A stretch of 64,000 bases of DNA from JAJDUF01 sp965214295. Its GTDB lineage: Bacteria; Chloroflexota; UBA11872; UBA12225; JAJDUF01. Positions 47,814-56,468 of this stretch are shown piece after piece (within the stretch, counting starts at the first letter, position 1; every line of letters begins with the position of its first letter). Under the pieces are notes generated by a model. That model did no database searches, was not told the DNA's origin, and saw only the letters and a list, made by a program, of their open reading frames with translations. The position numbers and the translations under genes are program-made. Where the stretch lies: contig OZ243944.1 in assembly GCA_965214295.1 (NCBI GenBank), positions 1,550,001 through 1,614,000 on the forward strand, read 5' to 3'.

Positions 47814-49281
47814 ACCGTCGCCGGGCCACGCACACCCAGAGTCACCGGCGAATGGCGCCGCAGTGCCGGCGCCAGCGGCCAGCACGGCAGACAATAGCCT
47901 TGAGCCGGTGTTGGCACGCCTCGCGGCGTCCTTTGCCGCGGCCGGCCATCAGCTCTATCTGGTGGGTGGCGCCGTGCGCGACCGGCTCCTGGAGCAGCCC
48001 AGCCCCGATCTGGACCTCACGACCGACGCGGTACCGGCCGTCGTGCGCCGGTTGACGCGCGACGCACGGCCCGATGCTATCTATGACGTGGGCGAGAAGT
48101 TCGGAACCATCGGCCTGGTCTTTGCGGGTCGGAGAATTGAGATTACGACCTTCCGTGGCGAGCAGTATACGCGCGGCTCGCGCAAGCCACAGGTGCAATA
48201 CGGCGTGTCACTCGCCGAGGACCTAGCGCGTCGGGATTTCACCATCAATGCCATGGCCCGCGACCTCCGCACGGGCGAGCTTGTTGACCCCTACAACGGG
48301 CGTGCCGATCTGAACGCCGAGTTGATTCGCGCCGTGGGCGTCCCCCGCGAGCGGTTTGCCGAAGACCCGCTGCGGCTCCTGCGGGCGGCGCGCCTCGCAG
48401 CCCAGCTGGGGTTTGGTATCCACCGCGAGACACTACGGGCCATCCGCGCGCAGGCCCCACTGCTGCAGACGATCAGCCGCGAGCGTGTTGCGGACGAGCT
48501 GAACAAAATTCTGCTGTCGCCGCGCCCGGCCTTTGGCATCCGCCTCACCGTAACCCTCGGTCTGATGCGGTACCTCATCCCGGAGGTGCTGAAGCTGAGT
48601 GGCGTCAGCCAACGGCCCCTCCACCACAAGGACGTGTTCGAGCACACGTTAGGCGTGGTGCGGAATACGCCGCCCGATCTCCTGCTACGTTGGGCGGCGC
48701 TGCTGCACGATATCGCCAAGCCGCAAACCAAGTCGGTACGCGACGGTCAGGTGCATTTCTTCGGACACGACGAGGTTGGTGCCCGCCTGGCACGGCGCAT
48801 TCTCAACGACTTACGGTTCGAGCAGGGCTTCATCCGGCGGGTATCAAAGCTGATCCGCATGCATCTGCGCGTGAACTCCTACGCCTCTACTTGGACCGAC
48901 GGAGCCGTCCGGCGGCTCGTCCGCGAGGCCGGCGACGAGCTAGCGCCATTGATCGCGCTGTCCCGTGCCGACGTGACGAGCTACCGCGCGGAGCGGGTAC
49001 GGGCCGCAGCGCAGCGCGCCGATGAATTCGAGCGGCGCTGCGCGGAGCTTGAGGCCGCCGAGGACATCGCCCGCATGAGCAGCCCGCTCGACGGGCACGA
49101 TCTGATGACCCTTTTCGGCGGCGGGCCGGGGCGCTGGATTCAAGAGATCAAGGACTACCTCTTGGCCCTGGTCTTGGACGGCGATCTGGCCCAAGACGAC
49201 CGTGAGCGCGCCATCGCGCTGGCCGTCGCCTTTGCCGAGGAGCGAGGCATCGAACCTGATACCTACCATGTACCGAAATGA
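47794..49281 (+). CDS. cca: CCA-adding/poly(A) polymerase-type tRNA nucleotidyltransferase with HD domain
   Basis: The protein has 495 residues from GTG 47794, which follows GGAGGAGGGAGGC. It is a class II nucleotidyltransferase: YLVGGAVRDRLLEQPSPDLDLTTDA gives the GGxVRD and DxD motifs. FGTIGLVFAGRRIEITTFRGEQY, RRDFTINAMA and RFAEDPLRLLRAARLAAQLGF follow in family order. A HD-type domain follows: WAALLHDIAKP and HFFGHDEVGARLARRILNDLRF. Members add CCA to tRNA 3' ends or poly(A) to RNA; the HD fusion is frequent in both. The N-terminus is extended by about 45 Ala/Pro-rich residues. The start overlaps the DUF429 gene by 20 nt. Confidence 0.9.
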   Translation: MTQTARKPSPGHAHPESPANGAAVPAPAASTADNSLEPVLARLAASFAAAGHQLYLVGGAVRDRLLEQPSPDLDLTTDAVPAVVRRLTRDARPDAIYDVGEKFGTIGLVFAGRRIEITTFRGEQYTRGSRKPQVQYGVSLAEDLARRDFTINAMARDLRTGELVDPYNGRADLNAELIRAVGVPRERFAEDPLRLLRAARLAAQLGFGIHRETLRAIRAQAPLLQTISRERVADELNKILLSPRPAFGIRLTVTLGLMRYLIPEVLKLSGVSQRPLHHKDVFEHTLGVVRNTPPDLLLRWAALLHDIAKPQTKSVRDGQVHFFGHDEVGARLARRILNDLRFEQGFIRRVSKLIRMHLRVNSYASTWTDGAVRRLVREAGDELAPLIALSRADVTSYRAERVRAAAQRADEFERRCAELEAAEDIARMSSPLDGHDLMTLFGGGPGRWIQEIKDYLLALVLDGDLAQDDRERAIALAVAFAEERGIEPDTYHVPK

Positions 49282-49355
49282 CGGGGACCGGCCCCTCTCC
49301 CGTCACTCCCGCGAAAGCGGGAGTCCAGAGGAACACGCACCGACGATGGAGCACT

Positions 49356-49520
49356 AGGGCGTGTTTGCAAACTGGCTTTTGAGTAGGGGCGTCATGCATG
49401 GCGCCCCCCGTCACTCCGGCGTAGGCCGGAGTCCAGTCTCTCCCACTCGGCGGTGGAGCGGGGGTGAGGCCCGTACCACCTACTCGGCCCCTGCCGACTG
49501 GCACTTTGCAGACACGCCCT
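49356..49520. repeat. MITE-like element with GGGCGTGTTTGCA ends
   Basis: This is a 165-base element. The left end AGGGCGTGTTTGCAAACTGGC (49356-49376) and the right end CTTTGCAGACACGCCCT (49504-49520) form imperfect inverted repeats. The same ends bound 4345-4485. It carries a GGGGCGTC palindrome, a REP hairpin and a GGGGGTGAGG tail, so it too is a composite. Confidence 0.7.
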
Positions 49521-49641
49521 AACGTTGCTTGGTCACGACGAGAATTTCATGCCACGCTTGCGACACCAGGTCCGCGCCGCCTCATGCTTCCGCCGCAACG
49601 ATGGGTACTGGCCCCCTATGGTTCCACCACGGCGGCCGGGT

Positions 49642-49694
49642 GACGGGCCAAAGCCGCACCACACCTGGCACCATCCGTGCGGCTTTGGCCCGTC
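49642..49694. repeat. 18-bp perfect hairpin at the end of convergent genes
   Basis: Arms GACGGGCCAAAGCCGCAC (49642-49659) and GTGCGGCTTTGGCCCGTC (49677-49694) are perfectly matched around a 17-base loop (CACACCTGGCACCATCC). It is the intact form of the element that is halved at 5084 and interrupted at 14864. Its position suggests a bidirectional terminator-like role. Confidence 0.8.
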
Positions 49695-49716
49695 AGGGGG
49701 TGAGGCGCGCGTTCCG

Positions 49717-50643
49717 TTAGCTGCGGGCTGGTTGCTCGTCGTCCGCGCCAGTAGTAGCGCGAGCGGCAAAGTCGCCGAAGGTACGCATCAGCGTGGTCAG
49801 CTCCATCGGCAGGACAAACTTCGTCGCCGGACTGGCGCCAATCGCCTTGAGCGCGTCCAGGTATTGCAGACTCATCGTCTTCGGATCGACCTGCTGGGCC
49901 ACGGCGTAAATACGCTGCAAGGCGTCGGCAAAACCTTCGGCCGTCAGGATAGCCTCTTGGCGCCGACCCTCGGCCTCGAGGATCGTCGCTTGGCGGGTGC
50001 CCTCGGCATTGAGAATCGCAGCCTGCTTATCGCCCTCGGCGACGCGAATGGTCGCCTCGCGCTGTCCCTCGGCCTCCGTCACGGCGGCGCGCCGCGTCCG
50101 CTCGGCCGACATCTGGCGCGTCATCGCCTCCTGAATGTCCTGCGGCGGCAGAATCTCCCGAATCTCGACCGCATTGATCTTGACGCCCCAGCGGTTGGTC
50201 ACTTCATCCAGCTTGGTACGCATACTCTCGTTGATCTGATCGCGTCGCGAGAGCACCTCGTCGAGCATCATGTCGCCGACGATGGCGCGCAGCGTGGTGA
50301 TCGCAATGCCGCGTGCCGCTCCCGTGAAGTCTTCCACCTCCACCACGCTGCTGACCGGGTCCACCACCCGCATGTAGACGATGAAGTCAATCGACAGCGA
50401 CGCATTGTCCGAGCTGATCGCTGCCTGCGGTGGCACGTCAAAAAAACGCTCACGCAGGTCCACGCGCACCGGACGATCAATATAGGGAATGAGCAGCACC
50501 AGGCCGGGACCACGTGCGCCGATAGAGCGCCCGAGCCGGAACACGACGAGACGCTGATACTCCGGCACAATCCGAATAGCCATCGCTAATAGGACGACGG
50601 CGATCACAACGACCACAAGCGCGCTAATCAGACCGGGTTCCAT
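49717..50643 (-). CDS. SPFH/stomatin-prohibitin family membrane protein
   Basis: The protein has 308 residues from ATG 50643, with AAGGAGG upstream. One N-terminal span (about residues 5-24) is followed by the SPFH core: VPEYQRLVVFRLGRSIGARGPGLVLLIPYID, DVPPQAAISSDNASLSIDFIVYMRVVDP, and IVGDMMLDEVLSRRDQINESMRTKLDEVTNRWGVKINAVEIREI. A coiled-coil with REATIRVAEGDKQAAILNAEGTRQATILEAEG repeats follows. Such proteins scaffold membrane domains and usually pair with NfeD proteases. The NfeD gene lies 93 nt upstream on the same strand, so both form an operon. Confidence 0.92.
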   Translation of the reverse strand: MEPGLISALVVVVIAVVLLAMAIRIVPEYQRLVVFRLGRSIGARGPGLVLLIPYIDRPVRVDLRERFFDVPPQAAISSDNASLSIDFIVYMRVVDPVSSVVEVEDFTGAARGIAITTLRAIVGDMMLDEVLSRRDQINESMRTKLDEVTNRWGVKINAVEIREILPPQDIQEAMTRQMSAERTRRAAVTEAEGQREATIRVAEGDKQAAILNAEGTRQATILEAEGRRQEAILTAEGFADALQRIYAVAQQVDPKTMSLQYLDALKAIGASPATKFVLPMELTTLMRTFGDFAARATTGADDEQPARS

Positions 50644-50736
50644 CGCTGTGCCTCCTTGTACGGCTACTCCAGTGTACGCCAGACTCGCCGGCCACTGTCA
50701 AATAGCCGGCTCCGCTTGAAGAACGTTGACTGCACC

Positions 50737-52194
50737 TCACCCCCCGACCCCCTCTCCACGAGTAGCGAAGGAGTCGGAGGGGGAGGTATGGTGAGGCGTG
50801 GTGGCAAGGCTGGGCCGGACGAGGAGCGTCACGCCGCGGACCTCCGTGACCTCTACCGCTTCCCCGACCGCGACAGACGACTCGCGGTAGAGCGGTTCGA
50901 GGCTCGCGCTCCAGGTGTCGCTTGCCACGCGCACCTGCCCAACGCCATCGGCGTTCAGCGGCGTGAGCGCCGTGCCCGTCGCGCCGATGAGCCGTTCTTT
51001 GCCTGTGCCGATAGGCGTGTCACGTGCCCGCAAGACGCCGCGCATGACGATGAAGACAAAAGCGCCGAGGATAGCGGTCATACTGGCAATGACGGCGGGA
51101 TGCACCGCCACCGTGATCTGAATCGGCGACGGCGGCGTAAGCGGGAAGAAGAGCAGGATGGCACCCAAGACGAAAGCGATGATGGAGCCAATCCCAAAGG
51201 CACCGAAGCCGGCGACGAAGACCTCGGCAATCAGTAGCACCGCAGCGAGCGCCAGCAACGCCAGGCCGGCCCAGTTGAAGGGGAGATTGCCGAGCGCCAC
51301 CAGCCCGAGAATCAGCGCGCCGCCTCCCAGCACACCGGGGAGAACGGTGCCGGGATGCTGCATTTCGGCGAACAGCCCCAGCGTACCGAGGCTCACCAAG
51401 ATCAGCGCGATGTTGGGGTCGGCAAGGACCGCGAGGAGCTGCTCCAGCCAGGTCATCGCAATGGCCTGCATGGGCGCGCCGGCCAGTTGGAGCGTAACCG
51501 GTTGCCCAGCCACCGGTACGGTGTGACCCTCTACCTGTCTCAGCAGGTCGGCGACATCGGTAGCGACAAAATCGATCACGGTCCGGTCGAGCGCCTCGGC
51601 AGCGGTGATCGCCACGCTCTCGCGTACCGCCTGCTCGGCCCAGGTGGCGTTACGCTCGTAGGTGGCGGCCAGCGAGCGCACCAGCGCCGCGGCGTCCTCG
51701 GTGGCCTTGGTCAGCGGCGTCGTTTCGGCCGCTTGCCCGTCTTGGCCGAGCGCCACGGGATGGGCCGCGCCGATATTGGTGCCGGGTGCCATCGCTGCGA
51801 CGTGGGCCGCGAGTGTCACGAACAGGCCGGCGGAGGCGGCGCGCGCGCCGGCCGGAGCCACGTAGACCATCGTCGGGATGTGGGCGCCGAGGAGGCTCTG
51901 GGCGATGTCCCGCATGGCGCTATCCAGCCCGCCGGGCGTGTCGAGCCGGATGAGTAGCCCCGCCGCTTGGTCCCGCTCGGCACGGCCGATGGCGCGGCGG
52001 AGGTACTGGGCAATGATGGGCGTGATGGCGCCGTCAACCTCGGCGGTATAGAGTACCCGTTGGGCCTGTGACGCCGGTCGAGCTGTCTCTGCCGCCGCGG
52101 CCAGTGCAGCGAGGCCGGGCGCCAAGAGACTGCTTCCCAAGCCGATCAACAAGAGCAGCACATACACCAGGCGACGCGCCGTGCGGCCAACCAT
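50737..52194 (-). CDS. nfeD: NfeD-family membrane serine protease
   Basis: The protein has 485 residues from ATG 52194. It starts with a signal or anchor (VYVLLLLIGLGSSLLAPGLAALAAAAE), then a ClpP-like protease domain. RLDTPGGLDSAMRDIAQSLL, APAGARAASAGLFVTLAA (catalytic Ser) and PLTKATEDAAA (catalytic Lys) are visible. At least four membrane spans (about residues 245-360) follow, and then the NfeD OB-fold: GATGTALTPLNADGVGQVRV to VEVTEVRGVTLLVRP. These proteases cut SPFH/stomatin partners. The C-terminal 16 residues (TSPSDSFATRGEGVGG) are encoded by a C/T-rich intergenic repeat, so the frame runs on into it. It is followed by the SPFH gene, in the reported functional pairing. Confidence 0.9.
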   Translation of the reverse strand: MVGRTARRLVYVLLLLIGLGSSLLAPGLAALAAAAETARPASQAQRVLYTAEVDGAITPIIAQYLRRAIGRAERDQAAGLLIRLDTPGGLDSAMRDIAQSLLGAHIPTMVYVAPAGARAASAGLFVTLAAHVAAMAPGTNIGAAHPVALGQDGQAAETTPLTKATEDAAALVRSLAATYERNATWAEQAVRESVAITAAEALDRTVIDFVATDVADLLRQVEGHTVPVAGQPVTLQLAGAPMQAIAMTWLEQLLAVLADPNIALILVSLGTLGLFAEMQHPGTVLPGVLGGGALILGLVALGNLPFNWAGLALLALAAVLLIAEVFVAGFGAFGIGSIIAFVLGAILLFFPLTPPSPIQITVAVHPAVIASMTAILGAFVFIVMRGVLRARDTPIGTGKERLIGATGTALTPLNADGVGQVRVASDTWSASLEPLYRESSVAVGEAVEVTEVRGVTLLVRPSLATTPHHTSPSDSFATRGEGVGG

Positions 52195-52297
52195 CGGACC
52201 ATCCCCTCGCCCTCGTCACCTCGCTGTCGCCGGAGCATCCTCTTTACGAGGATACGCCGCGCACCGTCGAGTTGGCAATCGCTCACGCGCCGCTGCA

Positions 52298-53902
52298 CTA
52301 TCGCTCCCCGAGGGTGGTGTCCGTTGTCCCCGCGGCACGCGCTGGGAACACGTGGTCCGACGAACGCAGCCAGGCGGCGATCTGCCGGAGGCTCGGTCGC
52401 TGGCCCGTCATCAAGATGCCGATGCGGAAAATCTTGCCTGCTGCCCAGAATGCTCCGGCAATCGCCGCCAGGAGCAGCAGCGTGGTCAGCGCGTACTCCC
52501 ACAGCGGAGGCGGACCGTTGATCCGATAGAGCATGGCAAACGGCGTAAACGGGGGAATGTACGACAGCACCCGCGGTACCATACCGTCGGGGTCTTCGGT
52601 ACTCGCCAGCAAGAACATGGGAATAAACACCGGGAGAATCACCGGGAGGAGTAAATTGTCCGCTTCCTTGCTGGTATTCGCCGTTGAGCCTATCCCGACC
52701 AGGATGGCGGCGTAGAAGAGATAGCCGAGGATAAAGTAGAGCGCGAACGAGGCGAGGTAGCCGGGGTTCAGCAGTTCGCGCGATAGCTCATCCACAAAGT
52801 CGGGAATGGCACTTGCACCGACGATGGTGGGCAGCAATGCTGCCGTAACCACGAGGCAAAGTGCGGCCGATCCCACGGTGAGCAGGCCGGTGAACGCAAT
52901 GCCCAGAATCTTCCCGGCCATCAGCTCAAGAGGCGAAACCGACGACAGGAGCACCTCGATAATCCGATTGGACTTCTCCTCCACCGTATTGGAGAGCAGC
53001 CGGCTGGCGAGGATCATAATCGAGATCAGGAGCGGATAGATTGTATAGAATCGACCCGTAAAGCTGCTCTCGTCGGCTGCGGAGGTGTCCACGGCAGCCT
53101 CATCCGTCGCCGTGACCTTCTGCTCCCGAAAGACCAAGGGCCGGTCAATCCACCCCACGACCTGGGGGCTGATACCGGCTTCCGCTACACGCCGCCCCGC
53201 AATGACCTGCGTCACCTGGTCGCGGAACCAGCGGCGGAGGCTACTATCGGCGAGGTTATTCGCCACGTATTGGTGCTCGGCGCCTGGCGCCAGCGGGTCT
53301 GCCGGGATGACGAAGTAGCCGAAGATTTCCTCGTCATCGAGTAGCTCGTTAAGGGTTGTTTCCAAGTCACTGCTGCCGGCGTCCGGCGTGATACGGATGA
53401 AGCGACTCTTCGCTAGATCGTAGTCGAGGCGCTGGGCATCATCCACTTCCAGCGCCTGCCACCACCGGCGCAGCTCCGGTGCCGCGTCGCGCACGGGTGC
53501 CGGCACCGCTGCAGCGTCGACAGGAGTGAGCATCGTCAGAAACGCCGCGACCGCGGTCACCTGTGCTTCGTCAGCGTCCACGAGCGCCGGTGCGACCGCG
53601 CGCAACGCTTGGGGGAGGGCTGCAAAGTCCGGGCCTCCGATCCGGTGTCGTTCTTGCACGAGCGCCAGCACGCGAGCCAAGTCAGCGCTCGCCGCCCGCG
53701 CCTCAACCTTCGGCAGTACCCAGCCCGAACGGTCAATGACAGCGTACCGGCGCACTGTGGGCGGCCGTTGCTGGAGCACGAACAAGATCGCCACACCGAT
53801 CACCAGCAGGACCGGTACGGCGAGAATGAAGAGCCAGAATGAGCGGAGGCGTACGCTCGCGGTGAACTCTCGTGCCGCGACCAGGTAAGTCTTCTGTACC
53901 AT
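52298..53902 (-). CDS. ABC-2 type transporter permease (second permease)
   Basis: The protein has 534 residues from ATG 53902, with AAGGAAGG upstream. One N-terminal span (about residues 22-44) precedes a long extracytoplasmic domain of about 220 residues. A block of five or more spans follows from about residue 285 to the end. Typical features are RFYTIYPLLISIMILASRLLSNTVEEKSNRIIEVLLSSVSPLELMAGKILGI and LFYAAILVGIGSTANTSKEADNLLLPVILPVFIPMFLL. It resembles NatB-like Na+ or drug exporters. It follows the other permease by 51 nt. It is similar in layout to the first permease, so the two may form a heterodimer. Confidence 0.85.
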   Translation of the reverse strand: MVQKTYLVAAREFTASVRLRSFWLFILAVPVLLVIGVAILFVLQQRPPTVRRYAVIDRSGWVLPKVEARAASADLARVLALVQERHRIGGPDFAALPQALRAVAPALVDADEAQVTAVAAFLTMLTPVDAAAVPAPVRDAAPELRRWWQALEVDDAQRLDYDLAKSRFIRITPDAGSSDLETTLNELLDDEEIFGYFVIPADPLAPGAEHQYVANNLADSSLRRWFRDQVTQVIAGRRVAEAGISPQVVGWIDRPLVFREQKVTATDEAAVDTSAADESSFTGRFYTIYPLLISIMILASRLLSNTVEEKSNRIIEVLLSSVSPLELMAGKILGIAFTGLLTVGSAALCLVVTAALLPTIVGASAIPDFVDELSRELLNPGYLASFALYFILGYLFYAAILVGIGSTANTSKEADNLLLPVILPVFIPMFLLASTEDPDGMVPRVLSYIPPFTPFAMLYRINGPPPLWEYALTTLLLLAAIAGAFWAAGKIFRIGILMTGQRPSLRQIAAWLRSSDHVFPARAAGTTDTTLGER

Positions 53903-53953
53903 GTCCTTCCTTCAAGGTATGGAGCCGCGCGCTTCGCTAGGGAGCGTTGCCGT

Positions 53954-55537
53954 TTACCTCCCCACCTCCGGCCTCCGCCCGGCTGCCGGCTGCCGACCCC
54001 AAAGCCACCGGGCGACTTCACGGAAGCTGGGGCGCTGGCCGGTCATCAAGATGCTCACGCGGAAAATTCGCGCCGCTGCCCAGAACGCGGCGACGATGGC
54101 CAAGCCGAGCAGCGCCGTCGTGAGTACGAGGTCCAGCACGCTGGGCGGTCCAGCCACTCGGTTCATCATCACGTAGGGCGTGAGCGGGGGGACATAGGAC
54201 AGCACGCGGGCGAGTGTGCCGTTGGGATCTTGGGCGACAGGGAAGATCGTCGCCATCGGAAGAAACATGGCGAACATCACCGGCACCACCATACTCTCGG
54301 CTTCCTTCGTGCTCCGAGCGATAGCGCCAATGGCGACCAAGATCGCTGCGTAGAAGAGGTAGCCCAACAAGAAGTACAGCCCGAAGAATCCGATGTCTAG
54401 GGTGATCCAGCTCGTGATGTCCGGCATCCCGTCAATGAAGTGGGGCAGCAGTTTTACGGCAACATAGGCCGAGACCGCTGCCATGCCGAGGACGGTGAGG
54501 CCGACGGCGGCGAGTCCCACGATCTTCCCGGACATCAATTGCAGGGGAGTAAGCGAAGACAGCAAGACTTCGATGATCCGATTGGACTTCTCCTGTGTGG
54601 TGCTGGTGAGCAGCCCGTATGCTCCGAAGAAGATACCCATAATCAAGACATAGGTGAAGGCGGCCGGGGCAAACTGCCGGATGAAGTCTGCTGGTCCCAC
54701 CTCCTCGGTACCACTTGCGCTCGCCGTGTAGGTGTTGAAGTTCGCTGACTGCTGGAGTTGCCGGGCGACGAGCGGATCAATCCCGGCGGTCGCAATACGC
54801 TGTGCCCGGACGACGGCGCTCGCGTGGTCGCCAAACCACTCCTTGACGTCGCGTCCCCCTCGCCCTCTGGAAACATACGTGTTTGCTTCTATGGGGTCGC
54901 TTCCCACCGCTCCCACCGGATCGGCGGCGATAACGAAGTAGGCCGACAAGTCTCCGCCGGCTACTAAGGCATTGAGCGCCGCCACCGGGTCGGCCGTACC
55001 CTCCGGCACCGGTACCGGGATATACCGGCCCCCCGACAGATCGTCGTCGAGCGCCCTGGCCGCAGCAGGACTGAGTCCCTGCCACCACAACCGCAGGTTG
55101 CCGCTCGATGCCGCCAGCGCCGCCGGCACGGCAGCGTCCCCCTGGGCTGCCGAAGCACTGGCAGGCGCGGCTACAATCCATGCTGCGAGCGCACGGAGTT
55201 GGCCGGTCTCCAACTGCGCGAGCGAGGGCGCTGCTTGCCGCAGCGCCAATGGCAGACGCTCGAAGCGCTGGCCACCTTCCTCGTGCCGCCGGATGGTGAG
55301 GTTGAGCACACGCAGCATGTCGCCCGTGGCCACTCGTGCCTCGATAGCCGGCAAAACCCATCCCGAATGATCTATCACCGCATAGGTGCGAACCTCCGCT
55401 GGCCGCCGGGCCATGAAAATGCCCATCGCCATGATCGCCGCGATAAAAGCTGGGAACGCGAGCAGCCGAATCCAGAAGCTCCGCGTGCGTACGCTGCCCA
55501 GATATTCGCGCTGCGCGACAAGCAGGGCCTTATTCAC
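53954..55537 (-). CDS. ABC-2 type transporter permease (first permease)
   Basis: The protein has 527 residues from GTG 55537, which overlaps the stop of the ATPase gene by 8 nt. A TTG 27 bases earlier is an alternative. The layout is one N-terminal span, a long external domain and then a multi-span end. The signature LLTSTTQEKSNRIIEVLLSSLTPLQLMSGKIVGLAAVGL and LFYAAILVAIGAIARSTKEAESMVVPVMFAMFLPM are typical of ABC-2 exporters. GGGGG lies just before the GTG. It is co-translated with the ATPase and precedes a second similar permease. Confidence 0.85.
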   Translation of the reverse strand: MNKALLVAQREYLGSVRTRSFWIRLLAFPAFIAAIMAMGIFMARRPAEVRTYAVIDHSGWVLPAIEARVATGDMLRVLNLTIRRHEEGGQRFERLPLALRQAAPSLAQLETGQLRALAAWIVAAPASASAAQGDAAVPAALAASSGNLRLWWQGLSPAAARALDDDLSGGRYIPVPVPEGTADPVAALNALVAGGDLSAYFVIAADPVGAVGSDPIEANTYVSRGRGGRDVKEWFGDHASAVVRAQRIATAGIDPLVARQLQQSANFNTYTASASGTEEVGPADFIRQFAPAAFTYVLIMGIFFGAYGLLTSTTQEKSNRIIEVLLSSLTPLQLMSGKIVGLAAVGLTVLGMAAVSAYVAVKLLPHFIDGMPDITSWITLDIGFFGLYFLLGYLFYAAILVAIGAIARSTKEAESMVVPVMFAMFLPMATIFPVAQDPNGTLARVLSYVPPLTPYVMMNRVAGPPSVLDLVLTTALLGLAIVAAFWAAARIFRVSILMTGQRPSFREVARWLWGRQPAAGRRPEVGR

Positions 55538-56438
55538 TGGCGTTGCCCCCGACGGCTTGGACAAAGATTTCGTGCAGCGAGACTTCGCTCACGTCGAATC
55601 GGCGAATCGTTAACCGCCCCACGAGCTGGGACAGGACCTGCTGCGGATCGGTAGCATCGGCGAGGACCAGCTCCGCGGTCTTCCCGGCATCGTTGACGCG
55701 CCGGATTCCCGGCAGCTGCCGCAGCACCGTGCCGTCGCCGTCGTAGTCCAACCGGACGCTATGTCCGCCGCCACGCTTGACTTCCGCCAAGGGGCCGTCG
55801 AGTACCTTGCGTCCTTTGTTGATGAGCAGGATGTAGTCGCAGAGCTGCTCGGCCTGCTCCATGATGTGTGTCGAGAAGATGACGGTCTTCCCGTCGCGCT
55901 TCATCTGGAGGATGAGATCGCGCATCAGCTCCACGTTCACCGGGTCCAGGCCGGAGAACGGCTCATCGAGGATCACCAACTCGGGGTTGTGGATGATCGT
56001 CACCACCAGCTGTACCTTCTGGCGCATCCCCTTGGAGAGCGCCTCGTTGCGCTTGTCGAGCCAATCACCAAGCCCGAAGCGGGTGAGGAGTGCATCGGCA
56101 CGTTCCTTCGCCTGGCGAGCATCCATTCCCTTCAGCCGACCGAAATAGCTGACCACATCGCCAACGGTCATCTTGTCGTATAATCCCCGCTCCTCCGGCA
56201 GATAGCCGAGCCGGTCCTTGACCCTTTCGGCGTTGGAGTGACCGAGCACGCGGATCGTGCCGCCATCGGGGTAGAAGATGCTCATAATCATGCGGAGCGT
56301 GGTGGTTTTGCCGGCGCCGTTCGGCCCCAGGAAGCCGTAGATACTGCCACGTGGTACCCGCAGTGAAAGGGCATCTACGGCGACAACATTGCCAAAGCGC
56401 TTGACCACATCCTGTAAGACCAGGGCATCATCAACCAC
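55530..56438 (-). CDS. ABC transporter ATP-binding protein (NatA-like)
   Basis: The protein has 302 residues from GTG 56438, with GGAGGAG upstream. Its nucleotide-binding domain has GPNGAGKTTTLRMIMSIF (Walker A), EALSKGMRQKVQLVVTI (signature region, LSKGMRQ) and ELVILDEPFSGLDPVN (Walker B and D-loop). VIFSTHIMEQAEQLCD follows (switch His). A C-terminal extension of about 80 residues follows, as in DrrA/NatA exporters. It overlaps the first permease and lies 30 nt after the dnaE stop. It is therefore probably the second gene of a dnaE-led transcript, or has a promoter inside dnaE. Confidence 0.92.
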   Translation of the reverse strand: MVDDALVLQDVVKRFGNVVAVDALSLRVPRGSIYGFLGPNGAGKTTTLRMIMSIFYPDGGTIRVLGHSNAERVKDRLGYLPEERGLYDKMTVGDVVSYFGRLKGMDARQAKERADALLTRFGLGDWLDKRNEALSKGMRQKVQLVVTIIHNPELVILDEPFSGLDPVNVELMRDLILQMKRDGKTVIFSTHIMEQAEQLCDYILLINKGRKVLDGPLAEVKRGGGHSVRLDYDGDGTVLRQLPGIRRVNDAGKTAELVLADATDPQQVLSQLVGRLTIRRFDVSEVSLHEIFVQAVGGNASE

Positions 56439-56468
56439 GACTTCTGTCTCCTCCTGGCACAGAACCCC

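Larger units (their letters stand above)
49282..49716. other. 435-base convergent gap with several palindromes
   Basis: It lies between the CCA-type gene (plus) and the SPFH gene (minus). A REP hairpin (ACTCCCGC/GCGGGAGT, 49302-49327) is followed by the element 49356-49520. That element contains a GGGGCGTCATGCATGGCGCC palindrome (49386-49407) and another REP hairpin (ACTCCGGC/GCCGGAGT, 49410-49435). The large hairpin 49642-49694 follows. No gene is seen. The last hairpin could terminate transcription from both sides. Confidence 0.75.
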
